Of a stretch of DNA of 39,582 bases, positions 6,931-15,585 are shown piece after piece. The stretch is from Alphaproteobacteria bacterium (GTDB lineage Bacteria; Pseudomonadota; Alphaproteobacteria; DSM-16000; Inquilinaceae). The DNA lies in assembly GCA_009909005.1 (NCBI GenBank), contig JAAAOG010000191.1, positions 1-39,582 on the forward strand. The letters are read 5' to 3'. Below the pieces are notes generated by a model. That model was not told where the DNA came from. It ran no database searches and saw only the letters and a list, made by a program, of their open reading frames with translations. Both the position numbers and the translations under genes were made by a program. How positions within the stretch are numbered: position 1 is the first letter of the stretch; each line of letters begins with the position of its first letter.

Positions 6931-7703
6931 CGCGAGAAGAACAACTCGGTGATTCCGTAGTTGAAGACGAGAATCAGGATGGAGGCGGAGACCACGGCAT
7001 TGGTCGTGGCGGTGCCGACACCCTGGGCGCCCCCGCGCGAATAATAGCCCTGGAAACAGCCCATCAAGGCAATCAAAAAGCCGAAAGCGGCCGCCTTGGC
7101 GAGGCCGGAGACCACGTCCATCACCGTGAGGATATCCCAGGAGGAACTGAGATAGCTCGCCGGGTTGAAGCCCAGCTTATAGACCGCGATCAGAAAGCCG
7201 CCGAAGATTCCGATAACGTCGCCGACCAGCACCAGCAGCGGCAGCATCAGCAGCCCGGCGATCAGCCGCGGCGCCACCAGGTACTTCATCGGATTGGTCG
7301 ACAGGGTGGTCAGCGCGTCGATCTGCTCGGTCACGCGCATTGTGCCGATCTCCGCGGCCATGGACGCGCCGATGCGCCCGGCGACCATCAGCCCAGCCAG
7401 CACCGGCGCCAGCTCCCGCGTGATCGAGAGCGTGACGATGCTGGCGATCTGGCTTTCGGCATTGAAGCGGGCGAAGCCGGTATAGCTCTGCAGGGCCAGC
7501 ACCATGCCGGTGAACAGGGTGGTCAGGCCGACCACCGGCAGCGAGTAATAGCCGATATCGATGAGCTGGCGCAGGATCTGCCGAAAGTGGAAGGGCGGGC
7601 GGACACAATGGCTGAGCGCGCTCAGGGTAAACAGCGCCAACCGTCCCGTCATTTCGAGCAGGTGCAGCAAGGCCTGGCCGGTCAGGCGCACAAAACTCAG
7701 CAC
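6927..7703 (-). CDS. mlaE: Mla-type phospholipid transporter permease
   Basis: 258 aa MlaE permease with about five to six membrane segments. The family core is visible: GLTTLFTGMVLALQ, SITRELAPVLAGLMVAGRIGASMAAEIGTMRVTEQIDAL (in two adjoining conserved blocks) and a C-terminal VFNYGITELFF. The start is GTG at 7703 with GGGGAT a few bases upstream; it overlaps the end of alr by 7 nt, and mlaF follows with a 4-nt overlap. Together with MlaF it forms the inner-membrane part of a lipid transporter. Location directly after dnaB-alr is common in alphaproteobacteria. Confidence 0.93.
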   Translation of the reverse strand: MLSFVRLTGQALLHLLEMTGRLALFTLSALSHCVRPPFHFRQILRQLIDIGYYSLPVVGLTTLFTGMVLALQSYTGFARFNAESQIASIVTLSITRELAPVLAGLMVAGRIGASMAAEIGTMRVTEQIDALTTLSTNPMKYLVAPRLIAGLLMLPLLVLVGDVIGIFGGFLIAVYKLGFNPASYLSSSWDILTVMDVVSGLAKAAAFGFLIALMGCFQGYYSRGGAQGVGTATTNAVVSASILILVFNYGITELFFSR

Positions 7704-8815
7704 GGATCCCCATCCCCGCCGACATAGCGCCGGGCGTAGCGCGGTCCGAGGCCGGTCAGGATCTCATAGCCCACGGTGCCGGCGTCGCGGGCCACCTCGT
7801 CCACGGGAAGTTGCGGCCCGATGAGATCGACCGGCGTGCCCGGCGCCGCTGCGTCGTCGGCGAGATGGGAGACGTCCACCGTGATCAGGTCCATGGATAC
7901 GCGGCCGACGATGCGGGCCGGACCACCGGCGATCCACACCTTGCCGCGATTGCTCAGGGCGCGGAGATAGCCGTCGGCATAACCGACCGGAATCGTTGCG
8001 ATTTTGGCCTTGCCTCGGAATCGGTGAGTGGCACCGTAGCCGACGGTCTGGGGGCTGTCAACGTGACGCAACTGTATCACGTGACTGGAAAGCCGGACCG
8101 TATGCCGCATCGGATTGGCCGCTTCCGGGGTGGGATTGCCGCCATAGAGCGCTATGCCGGGCCGGACCATGTCGAGATGATAGGCGCGGCCGCGAAAAAT
8201 GCCGGCCGAATTGGCGAGGCTGGCGGGACGCCGGGGGAGGCGGGCCAGGGCATTGCGGAAAGTGGCGGCCTGGGCGGCCGTCATCGGGTTGCTGCCTTCG
8301 TCGGCGCAGGCGAGATGGCTGAGGATCGCCTGCACGTCGATGCTCTTGAACGGCGCAGGATCGGCGGCGAGGTCGATGAGTTCGGAGGGCGTCAGGCCCA
8401 GCCGGTTCATCCCGGTATCCAGGTGCAGAAAGGCCGGCAGGACCTTCTGATGCTGCCGGCAGAGCGTCACCCAGTCGGCGATCTCGCCCGGATGGTTGAG
8501 GACCGGCAGCAATGCGGCGGCGACATAATCCTCGCCGCAATCGGCGGCGAAGCCGTTGAAGATGCCGATGCGTGCCTGCGGCAGGCGCCGCCGCAGAGCC
8601 AGACCTTCCTGCAGATGGGCGACGAAGAATGTGCGGGCGCCGGCAGCGGCCAGCACCGCGGCGACGATGTCGGCGCCCAGCCCGTAGGCGTCGGCTTTTA
8701 CGACGGCGGCGCATTCGGCCGGGGCTACGCGCTCGGCCAGATACCGGTAATTCGCGGCAATCGCCGCCAGGTCGATGGTCAGGAGCGCGCCCGTGCGGCG
8801 CGGATCAGAAGTCAC
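7697..8815 (-). CDS. alr: Alanine racemase
   Basis: Interconverts L- and D-alanine with PLP, supplying D-Ala for peptidoglycan. From the GTG at 8815 (372 aa, normal length) the PLP lysine is Lys40 in AVVKADAYGLG. The barrel motifs HLDTGMNRLG (131-140) and ILSHLACAD, the DMVRPGIALYG block and the catalytic Tyr260 in VGYGATH are all present. A longer frame extends into dnaB up to 8962 but lacks family similarity there. The chosen start overlaps the dnaB stop by 11 nt, consistent with translational coupling. GGAG lies very close to it, so an ATG at 8860 is an alternative. Confidence 0.93.
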   Translation of the reverse strand: MTSDPRRTGALLTIDLAAIAANYRYLAERVAPAECAAVVKADAYGLGADIVAAVLAAAGARTFFVAHLQEGLALRRRLPQARIGIFNGFAADCGEDYVAAALLPVLNHPGEIADWVTLCRQHQKVLPAFLHLDTGMNRLGLTPSELIDLAADPAPFKSIDVQAILSHLACADEGSNPMTAAQAATFRNALARLPRRPASLANSAGIFRGRAYHLDMVRPGIALYGGNPTPEAANPMRHTVRLSSHVIQLRHVDSPQTVGYGATHRFRGKAKIATIPVGYADGYLRALSNRGKVWIAGGPARIVGRVSMDLITVDVSHLADDAAAPGTPVDLIGPQLPVDEVARDAGTVGYEILTGLGPRYARRYVGGDGDPC

Positions 8816-10298
8816 GCTCCGGCTGCCGGGCGATGTTGGAGAAGCGGGTGTAGAGGCCATCGAAGTGGAGGTCGACCTTCCCGGTGGGTCCATGGCGCTG
8901 TTTTGCAACGATGACTTCGGCAAGATTGTGAACGCTGTCCATTTCCGTCTGCCAGGCGACATGTTCGGGCGTGCCCGGTTTCGGCTGCCGTTTCTCGACG
9001 TAATAGGCGTCGCGGAACACGAACATCACAACATCGGCGTCCTGCTCGATCGAGCCCGATTCGCGCAGGTCGGAGAGCTGCGGGCGCTTGTCTTCCCGCT
9101 GCTCGACTTGCCGGGAAAGCTGCGACAGGGCCAGGACCGGAACATCCAGGTCCTTGGCGACCATTTTCAGGCCGCGCGTGATCTCGGAGACTTCCTGTAC
9201 CCGGTTGTCGGACCGCTGCACGCCGCTCGGTTGCATCAGTTGCAGGTAGTCGATGACCAGCATGCCGAGATTGTGCTGCCGTTTCAGCCGCAACGCCCGG
9301 GACCTCAGGGCGGTGATGCTGAGCGCCGCCGTGTCGTCGACAAAGAAGGGAATCGTGGCGATTTCATTGCTGGCCTCGACGATCTTGGGAAACTCGGTCT
9401 TGGTGCTGAGATCGCCCTTGCGAATCTTTTCCGACGGTATGCTGGCGGTGTCGGCAATGATCCGCGTGGCCAGCTGTTCAGCCGACATTTCCAGGGAGAA
9501 GAAGCCGACCACCGCGCCATCGACGCCATCGCTGTCCCGAAAGGCGCGCGCGGCGTTCACGGCGACATTCGTGGCCAGGGCGGTTTTTCCCATGGAAGGC
9601 CGGCCGGCCAGGATCACCAGATCGGATCGCTGCAGGCCGCCGAGCATGCGGTCGAGATCAATGAAGCCCGTGGTGATCCCGGTGAGCTGCGAGTTCCGCT
9701 GCTGGGCACGTCCCGCCGCGTCCACGGCGCCGCGCACGAGATCCCGGAAGGGCCGGAAGCCGCCGCGCAGATCGCCCACCTGGGCCAGGCGATAGAGCTT
9801 GTCCTCGGCCTGGCGAATCTGCTCGCCGGCATTCACGTCCAGCCCGCCGTCGAACGCCTCGTTGACGACCTCTTCGCCCAGCGTGATCAGCGCGCGCCGC
9901 AGATACAGGTCATAAATGGTGCGGCCATAATCCGCGGCGTTGAGGACGGAGACGACGCTTCCGGCCAGAGCGGTCAGATAATCGGCCCCGCCGACCTTCT
10001 GCAGGTCGCCGTCCCGCTCGAAAAGGTGCCGCAGCGTCACCGGGTCGGCCACCTGGTCGAGGTCGCGGAGCTTCTCGCAGGCGGCATAGATGCGGCCATG
10101 CGCCGGATAAAAGAAATGGTCCGGCCGCAAAAACTCGGAAACCCGTTCCAGTGCGCGATTATCGATCAGAATGGCGCCGAGCAGCGCCTGCTCGGCTTGT
10201 TCGTTGGCCGGCATCGACCGGTAAGGGGGAGAGGCTGCATCCGCGCCGGCCGGGAAGAGTGCCAGGGCGCCGTCCGCCTCGATCGTCTGCGTGCTCAT
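8805..10298 (-). CDS. dnaB: Replicative DNA helicase DnaB
   Basis: 497 aa, full length for the family. The N-terminal primase-interacting domain (ANEQAEQALLGAILID, 31-46) is followed by the RecA-like motor with Walker A GRPSMGKTALA (232-242), the H1a motif GFFSLEMS, Walker B LVIDYLQLM and the QLSRQVEQR arginine segment. It unwinds DNA at the replication fork as a hexamer. It follows rplI in the common rpsF-rpsR-rplI-dnaB order, except that cfa intervenes. The ATG at 10298 has no strong Shine-Dalgarno. The 178-bp gap upstream contains two CCACAG segments weakly like DnaA-box halves, not enough to call. Confidence 0.97.
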   Translation of the reverse strand: MSTQTIEADGALALFPAGADAASPPYRSMPANEQAEQALLGAILIDNRALERVSEFLRPDHFFYPAHGRIYAACEKLRDLDQVADPVTLRHLFERDGDLQKVGGADYLTALAGSVVSVLNAADYGRTIYDLYLRRALITLGEEVVNEAFDGGLDVNAGEQIRQAEDKLYRLAQVGDLRGGFRPFRDLVRGAVDAAGRAQQRNSQLTGITTGFIDLDRMLGGLQRSDLVILAGRPSMGKTALATNVAVNAARAFRDSDGVDGAVVGFFSLEMSAEQLATRIIADTASIPSEKIRKGDLSTKTEFPKIVEASNEIATIPFFVDDTAALSITALRSRALRLKRQHNLGMLVIDYLQLMQPSGVQRSDNRVQEVSEITRGLKMVAKDLDVPVLALSQLSRQVEQREDKRPQLSDLRESGSIEQDADVVMFVFRDAYYVEKRQPKPGTPEHVAWQTEMDSVHNLAEVIVAKQRHGPTGKVDLHFDGLYTRFSNIARQPERDF

Positions 10299-10476
10299 GG
10301 CCCAATTTTAACAGAGAATGGCGCGGCCGGGGCATTGGAATCTCCGGGCAGGCCTGTGGAACCCTGGGGAAATGCGGGGACGAATCTGTGGAGGAATCCG
10401 AAAACTCAATACAGATCAAATGCTTGCGATGTGAGCGAAACGGCCGGGAAAGGGACTCGGGCCGGGGTCCCGCGCG

Positions 10477-11703
10477 TCAGGCGGCCATCTCGCCATGCCG
10501 CTGCTGGCGCCGCGGTTCGTACAGATAATCGCGGGTGATGGGCACGGTGTCGACGCGTTTGGCCAGCTGCATCTGGAAGACCATCTGGCCGGCATAGCGG
10601 AAAGACAGCTCGCAAGCCGCGAGATAGAACTCCCACATCCGGCAAAAGCGGTCGTCGTACGGGGCGGCCGCCCGGTTCCAGTTCTCGAGGAAGCGCCGGC
10701 GCCAATGCCGCAACGTCTCGGCATAGTGCAGACGGAGGATCTCGATATCGGTGATCCACAGCGCTGCCCTCTCGGCGACCGGGGTGACTTCCGACAGGGC
10801 CGGCGAATAGCCGCCGGGAAAAATGTATTTGCGCAGCCAGGGATTCGTGACGCCGGGACCTTCCATCCGGCCGATGGAATGCACCAGGGCGATGCCGTCC
10901 GCGTTCAGAAGGGTCGCGATCTTGTTGAAGAAGGCGGCATAGTGCGGAACACCGACATGCTCGAACATGCCGACGGAGACAATGCGGTCGAAGCGGCCGT
11001 CGAGAGTGCGATAATCCATCAATTCGAAGGTGACCCGGTCGCTCAGGCCGGCCTCGGCGGCGCGCCGCCGGCTGACCTCCAGCTGCTCGTGCGACAGGGT
11101 GATCCCGGTCACCGAGACCGGTGCCGCCTTGGCCAGGCTGATCGCCAGCCCGCCCCAGCCCGAGCCGATATCCAGGATGCGCTGGCCCGGTTGCAACAGC
11201 AGCTTGGCGGCGATATGGCGTTTCTTGGCAGCCTGCGCCTCCTCCAGGCTGACCGCGGAATTTGGAAAATAGGCGCAGGAATACTGCCAGTCCTCGTCGA
11301 GGAACAAGCCGAACAACTCGTCCGATAAATCGTAATGATGGCTTACACGGCGCCGGGAGAGCGCCCCGGGATTGTACTGCTCGATGAAGCGGCGCAGCGG
11401 GATGAGGGCGGCGCGCAATCGGGCGAAGGGCTGGCCATCTGCCGGACCGAGATCCTGAAGCAGCAACTCCAGCAATTCGTAAACGGTCCCACCCTCGACC
11501 GTCACCCGGCCATCCATAAAAGCTTCGCCAATCTCCAGACGGGGTCGAAGATAGAGACGACGGGCCGTCTTCCGGTCGTGAACCCGTAAGGTCAACCGCG
11601 GCGTCCGGTCCTGCGCTCCGGCCTGATGGCGCCTGCCGGCAGGGTCGACCACGGCAAGCGATCCGGTCTTCATCACGCGGTTCAGCAGGGTAACCAGGAG
11701 CAT
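10477..11703 (-). CDS. cfa: Cyclopropane-fatty-acyl-phospholipid synthase
   Basis: Methylates the double bond of membrane lipid acyl chains with S-adenosylmethionine. I choose the ATG at 11703 (408 aa) because GGGGAG lies about 8 nt upstream; starts at 11709 and 11718 are also possible. The N-terminal domain (about 1-110, with the RPRLEIGEAFMDG block) is followed by HHYDLSDELFGLFLD, then YSCAYF with the conserved Cys143. The SAM-binding loop ILDIGSGWGGLA (176-187), the MFEHVG block and a C-terminal YLAACELSFRYAGQMVFQMQL segment complete it. It sits between rplI and dnaB on the same strand, an unusual insertion, and has about 150 nt upstream that could hold its own promoter. Confidence 0.93.
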   Translation of the reverse strand: MLLVTLLNRVMKTGSLAVVDPAGRRHQAGAQDRTPRLTLRVHDRKTARRLYLRPRLEIGEAFMDGRVTVEGGTVYELLELLLQDLGPADGQPFARLRAALIPLRRFIEQYNPGALSRRRVSHHYDLSDELFGLFLDEDWQYSCAYFPNSAVSLEEAQAAKKRHIAAKLLLQPGQRILDIGSGWGGLAISLAKAAPVSVTGITLSHEQLEVSRRRAAEAGLSDRVTFELMDYRTLDGRFDRIVSVGMFEHVGVPHYAAFFNKIATLLNADGIALVHSIGRMEGPGVTNPWLRKYIFPGGYSPALSEVTPVAERAALWITDIEILRLHYAETLRHWRRRFLENWNRAAAPYDDRFCRMWEFYLAACELSFRYAGQMVFQMQLAKRVDTVPITRDYLYEPRRQQRHGEMAA

Positions 11704-11850
11704 GGTCATTCTCCCCATTGCCGTCTCGGTGATTGCGCCATGCGGTGTTCGACCGGTGCTTCGGTCAGGGCCACCGCGCTGCAATCAGAAAAGAATCATC
11801 CCACGCTCCACAATGCAAGTCAGGCGACGCCGGAGGAACGACAATCCGCC

Positions 11851-12456
11851 TCAGGCGGGGCTGGCCTCCTCCCCAAAGACGTCTCCGGCCGGCGTTTCGG
11901 CGCCGATCTCGGAGAGATCGGGCCCGCCCGCCTCCTGTTCGGCCTCCCGGGCGGCTTCCAGGTCCTCGGAAGTCACCAGTCCGCCGCGTTCCGCCTGCAG
12001 ATCGGCTTCTTCGGTCGAGCGGGCGACGTTGACCACGATCCGGCAGGAGACTTCCGGGTGGAGGTTGACCCGCACGTCGAACAGGCCGATCGACTTGATG
12101 GGACGGTCGATCGCCACCTGGGACCGATCAACCTTGAAACCTTCCTCGGCCAGGGCATCCGTGATGTCGCGCGCCGAGACGGAGCCGTAGAGCTGCCCGC
12201 TTTCTCCGGCCTGACGGATGATCGACACCACGGTGCCCTCGACCCGCTCGGAGACTTTCTCGGCCTCCTGGCGCCGGTGCAGGTTCACCGCTTCAAGCTC
12301 GACCCGCTGGCGTTCGAAACGCGCCAGGTTCTCCTTGGTGGCCCGCAAAGCCTTTTTCTGCGGCAGCAGGTAATTGCGGGCAAACCCGGTGCGGACTTTG
12401 ACAACATCGCCCATCTGCCCGAGATTCTGCACGCGTTCCAACAGAATGACGTCCAT
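11851..12456 (-). CDS. rplI: 50S ribosomal protein L9
   Basis: Starts MDVILLERVQNLGQMGDVV with AGGAGA upstream of the ATG at 12456, and contains the signature GFARNYLLPQKKALRAT. Globular N-domain (1-50), long connecting helix (about 45-80) and C-domain (SGQLYGSVSARDI to RIVVNVARS, about 85-150) are all present. The protein is 201 aa, longer than the usual 150 or so, through an acidic C-terminal tail (about 155-201) rich in Glu and Ala, as seen in many alphaproteobacteria. L9 binds 23S rRNA near the L1 stalk base. Gap to the DUF2232 gene is 11 nt. Confidence 0.96.
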   Translation of the reverse strand: MDVILLERVQNLGQMGDVVKVRTGFARNYLLPQKKALRATKENLARFERQRVELEAVNLHRRQEAEKVSERVEGTVVSIIRQAGESGQLYGSVSARDITDALAEEGFKVDRSQVAIDRPIKSIGLFDVRVNLHPEVSCRIVVNVARSTEEADLQAERGGLVTSEDLEAAREAEQEAGGPDLSEIGAETPAGDVFGEEASPA

Positions 12457-12467
12457 GACCCGATCTC

Positions 12468-13391
12468 CTAATGCGGGGAAGCGACCCGCCGGCGCAGGTC
12501 GATCCATTGTTCGACAAGGCCGAGCGCCGCTACGATCAGAGCCGGCCAGCTCAGCACCAGGGATACATAAAGCGCCGTCAGAACCAGCGGGCGACCGCGC
12601 AATATTGCGTGAAGCACGCCGAGGCCGACGAAAAAGAACCCGATGCCGCACATGAGCGCCATTCCGAGAGCGATCGCCGCCACCGGTGCCGGGCTGACCA
12701 CGGCGACGAGTGCCGCCAGGGAGAAGGCCAGCACTGCCCAGGACGGCAGATGCATCTCGCTAAGGCGCATCCCGGGCCGAAGGTTCCGGCCAAAGGAGCG
12801 CACCAGCAGCTGGGCCAGGGCGCCATTGACGACCATCATCAACAGCCATGACACGCCGGTGATCCCCGGCAGCCAGAGGGCCAGCCGATCGGCGCCCATC
12901 TTTTCGAAGGGACCGCTCAGCGCCACCGGCATCGTTCCGGAAAACGACTCGACGGCCCGCGTGACGACTCCGTGAAGGCCGCCGGCGGCACCGGAGGTCA
13001 GGAGCGCGGCAGCCGCCAATGCAACAAGACTGTAACCAATCAGCCATAAAAGCGTTGGCCCAGGCGGATACCATTCGATTTCTCCGTTGGTGTTACGTCT
13101 CGACAACAGGGCCTGACGCAAGACCAGAACGACCGGCAGGGCGTACGCCCCGAGGAACAGCAGCCCGGTCTGTACGTTTCCCGCCACGAGGCCGGTGACC
13201 AGGCTGGCCACCAGACCCGCCATGACGGCACCGCGGACATTAAGGGCGAGACCGGCGGAAAACAGCGGCAGAGGCGCCAGATACAGCAGGGGCAGGGCGA
13301 GCGGGGCGCCCGACGCGGGGTAGACGAGAAAAAGCAGAGCGGCCAGCAGGCCGGCCGCCGCGCTCTTGAGGTCCGATGTGCCGTGCCCCAT
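12468..13391 (-). CDS. DUF2232 polytopic membrane protein
   Basis: 307 aa, highly hydrophobic, with about eight predicted membrane helices (first at roughly 10-32). No charged catalytic motif is evident. Its position between rpsR and rplI and its composition fit the DUF2232 family of alphaproteobacteria, whose function is unknown; a link to the YbbC/YybS-type membrane proteins is sometimes proposed. The ATG at 13391 lies 42 nt after rpsR and the stop 11 nt before rplI, so it is co-transcribed with the ribosomal protein genes. Confidence 0.8.
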   Translation of the reverse strand: MGHGTSDLKSAAAGLLAALLFLVYPASGAPLALPLLYLAPLPLFSAGLALNVRGAVMAGLVASLVTGLVAGNVQTGLLFLGAYALPVVLVLRQALLSRRNTNGEIEWYPPGPTLLWLIGYSLVALAAAALLTSGAAGGLHGVVTRAVESFSGTMPVALSGPFEKMGADRLALWLPGITGVSWLLMMVVNGALAQLLVRSFGRNLRPGMRLSEMHLPSWAVLAFSLAALVAVVSPAPVAAIALGMALMCGIGFFFVGLGVLHAILRGRPLVLTALYVSLVLSWPALIVAALGLVEQWIDLRRRVASPH

Positions 13392-13433
13392 CAGCCGCTC
13401 CTGCTGCGGGTCGCGCGTACAGCCGTACGCTTA

Positions 13434-13673
13434 TCAGGACACGATATAGGGCAGGAGCGCCAGATACCGGGCGCGCTTGATCGCCCGCGCCAGCTCCCGC
13501 TGTTTCTTGCTGGATACGGCGGTGATCCGGCTGGGCACGATCTTGCCGCGCTCGGATACGAACCGACTCAGAAGCTTGATGTTCTTGTAGTCGATCTTGG
13601 GCGCATTGGCGCCGGAGAACGGGCAGGTTTTCCGCCGGCGGAAGAACGGCCGGCGTGCCGGGGCTGCGCTCAT
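13434..13673 (-). CDS. rpsR: 30S ribosomal protein S18
   Basis: 79 aa with the classic features: Arg-rich N-terminus [64 protein letters not shown] in the family order. S18 binds S6 on the 30S platform. Its ATG overlaps the rpsF stop (13670-13673), giving translational coupling of the S6-S18 pair. Confidence 0.98.
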   Translation of the reverse strand: MSAAPARRPFFRRRKTCPFSGANAPKIDYKNIKLLSRFVSERGKIVPSRITAVSSKKQRELARAIKRARYLALLPYIVS

Positions 13674-14206
13674 GCGGTCACTCCTTCATCCTCGCTGACG
13701 GATTCGTCGGTCCGGGGCGCGGCCGGTGCCCGGTCCCGCTGACGCTCGCCACGCTCGCGATCGCCACGATCCCGGTCGCCGCGCTCGCCGCGCTCGCCCC
13801 GATCGCGGTCGCCACGATCACCGCGATCACCGCGCTCCCGGTCGCCCCTGTCGCCGCGTTCGCGCCGCGGTCCGTCGCGAGTGGATTTCGCCAGCATCAT
13901 GATCGACGGCCCTTCCTCCAGTTCCTCGGCCCGTATGGTCAAGTGGCGGATGACGTCGTCATGCAGGCGCATCAGTCGCTCCATCTCGGCAACCGCCGCC
14001 CAGGGCGCGTCGATATTGAGCATGATATAGTGGCCCTTGCGATTCTTCTTGATCTTGTAGGCCAGCGCCTTGAGACCCCAATACTCCGACTTCGCAATAC
14101 GGCCGCCATTTTCGGTCAGCACATCGGCAAAGTAGGAGGTCAGCCCTTCGATCTGGGCAGTCGGAACGTCCTGGCGCGCGATGAACACGCACTCATAGTA
14201 CGGCAT
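13670..14206 (-). CDS. rpsF: 30S ribosomal protein S6 with a charged repeat tail
   Basis: The start [14 protein letters not shown] at 14206 has GGGGAG upstream; the frame is open further upstream but without family similarity. The S6 fold covers residues 1-103, including [23 protein letters not shown] (in two adjoining blocks) and [13 protein letters not shown]. Residues 111-159 are then almost wholly Arg, Gly, Asp and Glu, made of GDR, GER and RDR units, and the end is acidic (SVSEDEG). Total 178 aa against about 100-135 for compact S6. E. coli S6 carries poly-Glu added by RimK; this tail is instead genome-encoded and mixed-charge. First gene of the leftward operon. Confidence 0.96.
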   Translation of the reverse strand: MPYYECVFIARQDVPTAQIEGLTSYFADVLTENGGRIAKSEYWGLKALAYKIKKNRKGHYIMLNIDAPWAAVAEMERLMRLHDDVIRHLTIRAEELEEGPSIMMLAKSTRDGPRRERGDRGDRERGDRGDRGDRDRGERGERGDRDRGDRERGERQRDRAPAAPRTDESVSEDEGVTA

Positions 14207-14361
14207 GAAAGCCAAACTCCCCACGGCTCTTCCCGGCACGGCGCTGTGTTTGCGGGTTTCATTGGGCAGGGGGAAGGTCAATCTTACCCCTGCGAACCGC
14301 CAGCCGCCCGTGCCTAGCCGCCTGCAGGCGCAGACGGCAAGGAGTTGAAAAGATGCCGATC

Positions 14362-14389
14362 GATATAACAAACGGTGACCGCGAATCAA
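14362..14389 (-). promoter_or_regulatory. Promoter of the rpsF operon
   Basis: On the minus strand TTGATT (complement of 14384-14389), a 16-nt spacer and TATATC (complement of 14362-14367) match a sigma-70 promoter. It leaves a leader of about 150 nt before the rpsF ATG at 14206. Confidence 0.55.
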
Positions 14390-14557
14390 GCGCGCCGGCG
14401 GACTTCCCGGCCGGATGACGGGACAAGGGGCAGAGAATCGGTTGCTTTGCGCCCGGAAGTACACACGCGGGGAGAGGCGTACGGCGGGCTTTGGAGCCAA
14501 CAGGCATACGGGCGTCGGCGTCGGGTCAGGGTGTTCGTGTGAGCATGCGCGGAAAGC

Positions 14558-14585
14558 TTGACTTGGCTGCGCGAGTCTTTATCAC
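14558..14585 (+). promoter_or_regulatory. Candidate promoter of fabD
   Basis: TTGACT at 14558-14563 and TATCAC at 14580-14585 are 16 nt apart, which would place transcription start about 30-35 nt before the fabD ATG at 14626. Confidence 0.45.
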
Positions 14586-14625
14586 TGAGCGCCGTTTCTC
14601 GGAACTGAAACATAAGGGACGCGGA

Positions 14626-15570
14626 ATGAGTCGAGCGTTCATATTTCCGGGGCAGGGAAGCCAGGCGGTCGGCATGGGGCGCGATCTCTATGACGCCTCG
14701 CCGATTGCCCGGGCCGTGTTCGAAGAGGTCGACGATGCGCTCGGCGAGCGGCTGTCGGCGCTGATGTTCGAAGGCGATCCGGATCGGCTGACGCTGACGG
14801 AAAATGCCCAGCCGGCCTTGATGGCCGTATCGATCGCAGCCTTGCGCGTCCTGCTCGCGCGGACGGGGAAGACCCTGCCGGAACTGTCGAGCTTCGTCGC
14901 CGGCCACAGCCTCGGGGAGTATACCGCGCTGGCTGCGGCGGAGTCGTTCAGCCTGACCGACGCGGCGCGGCTGCTCCGCCAGCGCGGCCAGGCCATGCAG
15001 AAGGCGGTGCCGGTCGGAGATGGCGCGATGGCGGCGCTGATGGGTCTCGATATCGATGCCGTGCAGGAACTGGCACGGGAGGCCGCCCAGGCGGGCGTCT
15101 GCACGGCCGCCAACGACAACGCCCCCGGCCAGGTGGTGGTCAGCGGCCACCGCGCGGCGGTGGAAGGGGCGCTGGCGCTGGCTGCCGAGCGCGGGGCGAA
15201 GCGCAGCGTCATGCTGCCGGTCAGCGCGCCGTTCCATTGCCCGCTGATGAGCCCGGCGGCCGAGACTATGCGGGAGGCGCTCGACGCCATTGCGATTCGT
15301 CCGCCTATCGTGCCGGTCATCGCGAATGTCACCGCCCGGGCGGTCCTGGACCCCGAACGCATCCGGCAGCTGCTGGTCGACCAGGTCACCGGTGCGGTCC
15401 GTTGGCGGGAAAGCATTCTCCATTTGCGCGATCAGGGCGTGCGCGAGGTGTTCGAGGTCGGAGTCGGCAAGGTACTCAGCGGTCTGGCGCGCCGCATTGA
15501 CAAAGGGCTGAAGGCAATCTCGATCCATACCCCCGCCGATGTCGACGGCGCGGCGGCAGCCCTGGCCTGA
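14626..15570 (+). CDS. fabD: Malonyl-CoA:ACP transacylase
   Basis: Transfers malonate from CoA to acyl carrier protein to start fatty acid elongation. From the ATG at 14626 (AAGGGA upstream) the protein is 314 aa, normal length. It opens MSRAFIFPGQGSQAVGMG. The nucleophile is Ser95 in AGHSLGEY and the partner His204 lies in SAPFHCPLM; the ENAQPALMA and NDNAPGQVVVSG blocks are also typical. First gene of the rightward cluster; fabG follows after 15 nt. Confidence 0.97.
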   Translation: MSRAFIFPGQGSQAVGMGRDLYDASPIARAVFEEVDDALGERLSALMFEGDPDRLTLTENAQPALMAVSIAALRVLLARTGKTLPELSSFVAGHSLGEYTALAAAESFSLTDAARLLRQRGQAMQKAVPVGDGAMAALMGLDIDAVQELAREAAQAGVCTAANDNAPGQVVVSGHRAAVEGALALAAERGAKRSVMLPVSAPFHCPLMSPAAETMREALDAIAIRPPIVPVIANVTARAVLDPERIRQLLVDQVTGAVRWRESILHLRDQGVREVFEVGVGKVLSGLARRIDKGLKAISIHTPADVDGAAAALA

Positions 15571-15585
15571 TCGCGACTGGTCTCC

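Larger units (their letters stand above)
14207..14625. other. 419-bp divergent promoter region between rpsF and fabD
   Basis: Non-coding in appearance despite open frames. It holds a good minus-strand promoter at 14362-14389 for rpsF and a weaker plus-strand one at 14558-14585 for fabD. The 155 nt between the rpsF promoter and its ATG could contain an S6:S18-binding leader, an autoregulatory RNA known upstream of rpsF in many bacteria. I see CCG-containing segments there but cannot resolve the fold by eye. Confidence 0.5.

Noticed and set aside
10299-10476. Possible DnaA boxes upstream of dnaB (two CCACAG segments)
   Set aside because: Neither matches the 9-mer TTATCCACA at more than about six positions and there is no AT-rich unwinding region, so an origin is not supported.
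13739-13868. Repetitive sequence at 13.74-13.87 kb as a possible CRISPR or tandem array
   Set aside because: The near-repeats are short, irregular and explained by codons for the Arg/Asp/Gly tail of S6.
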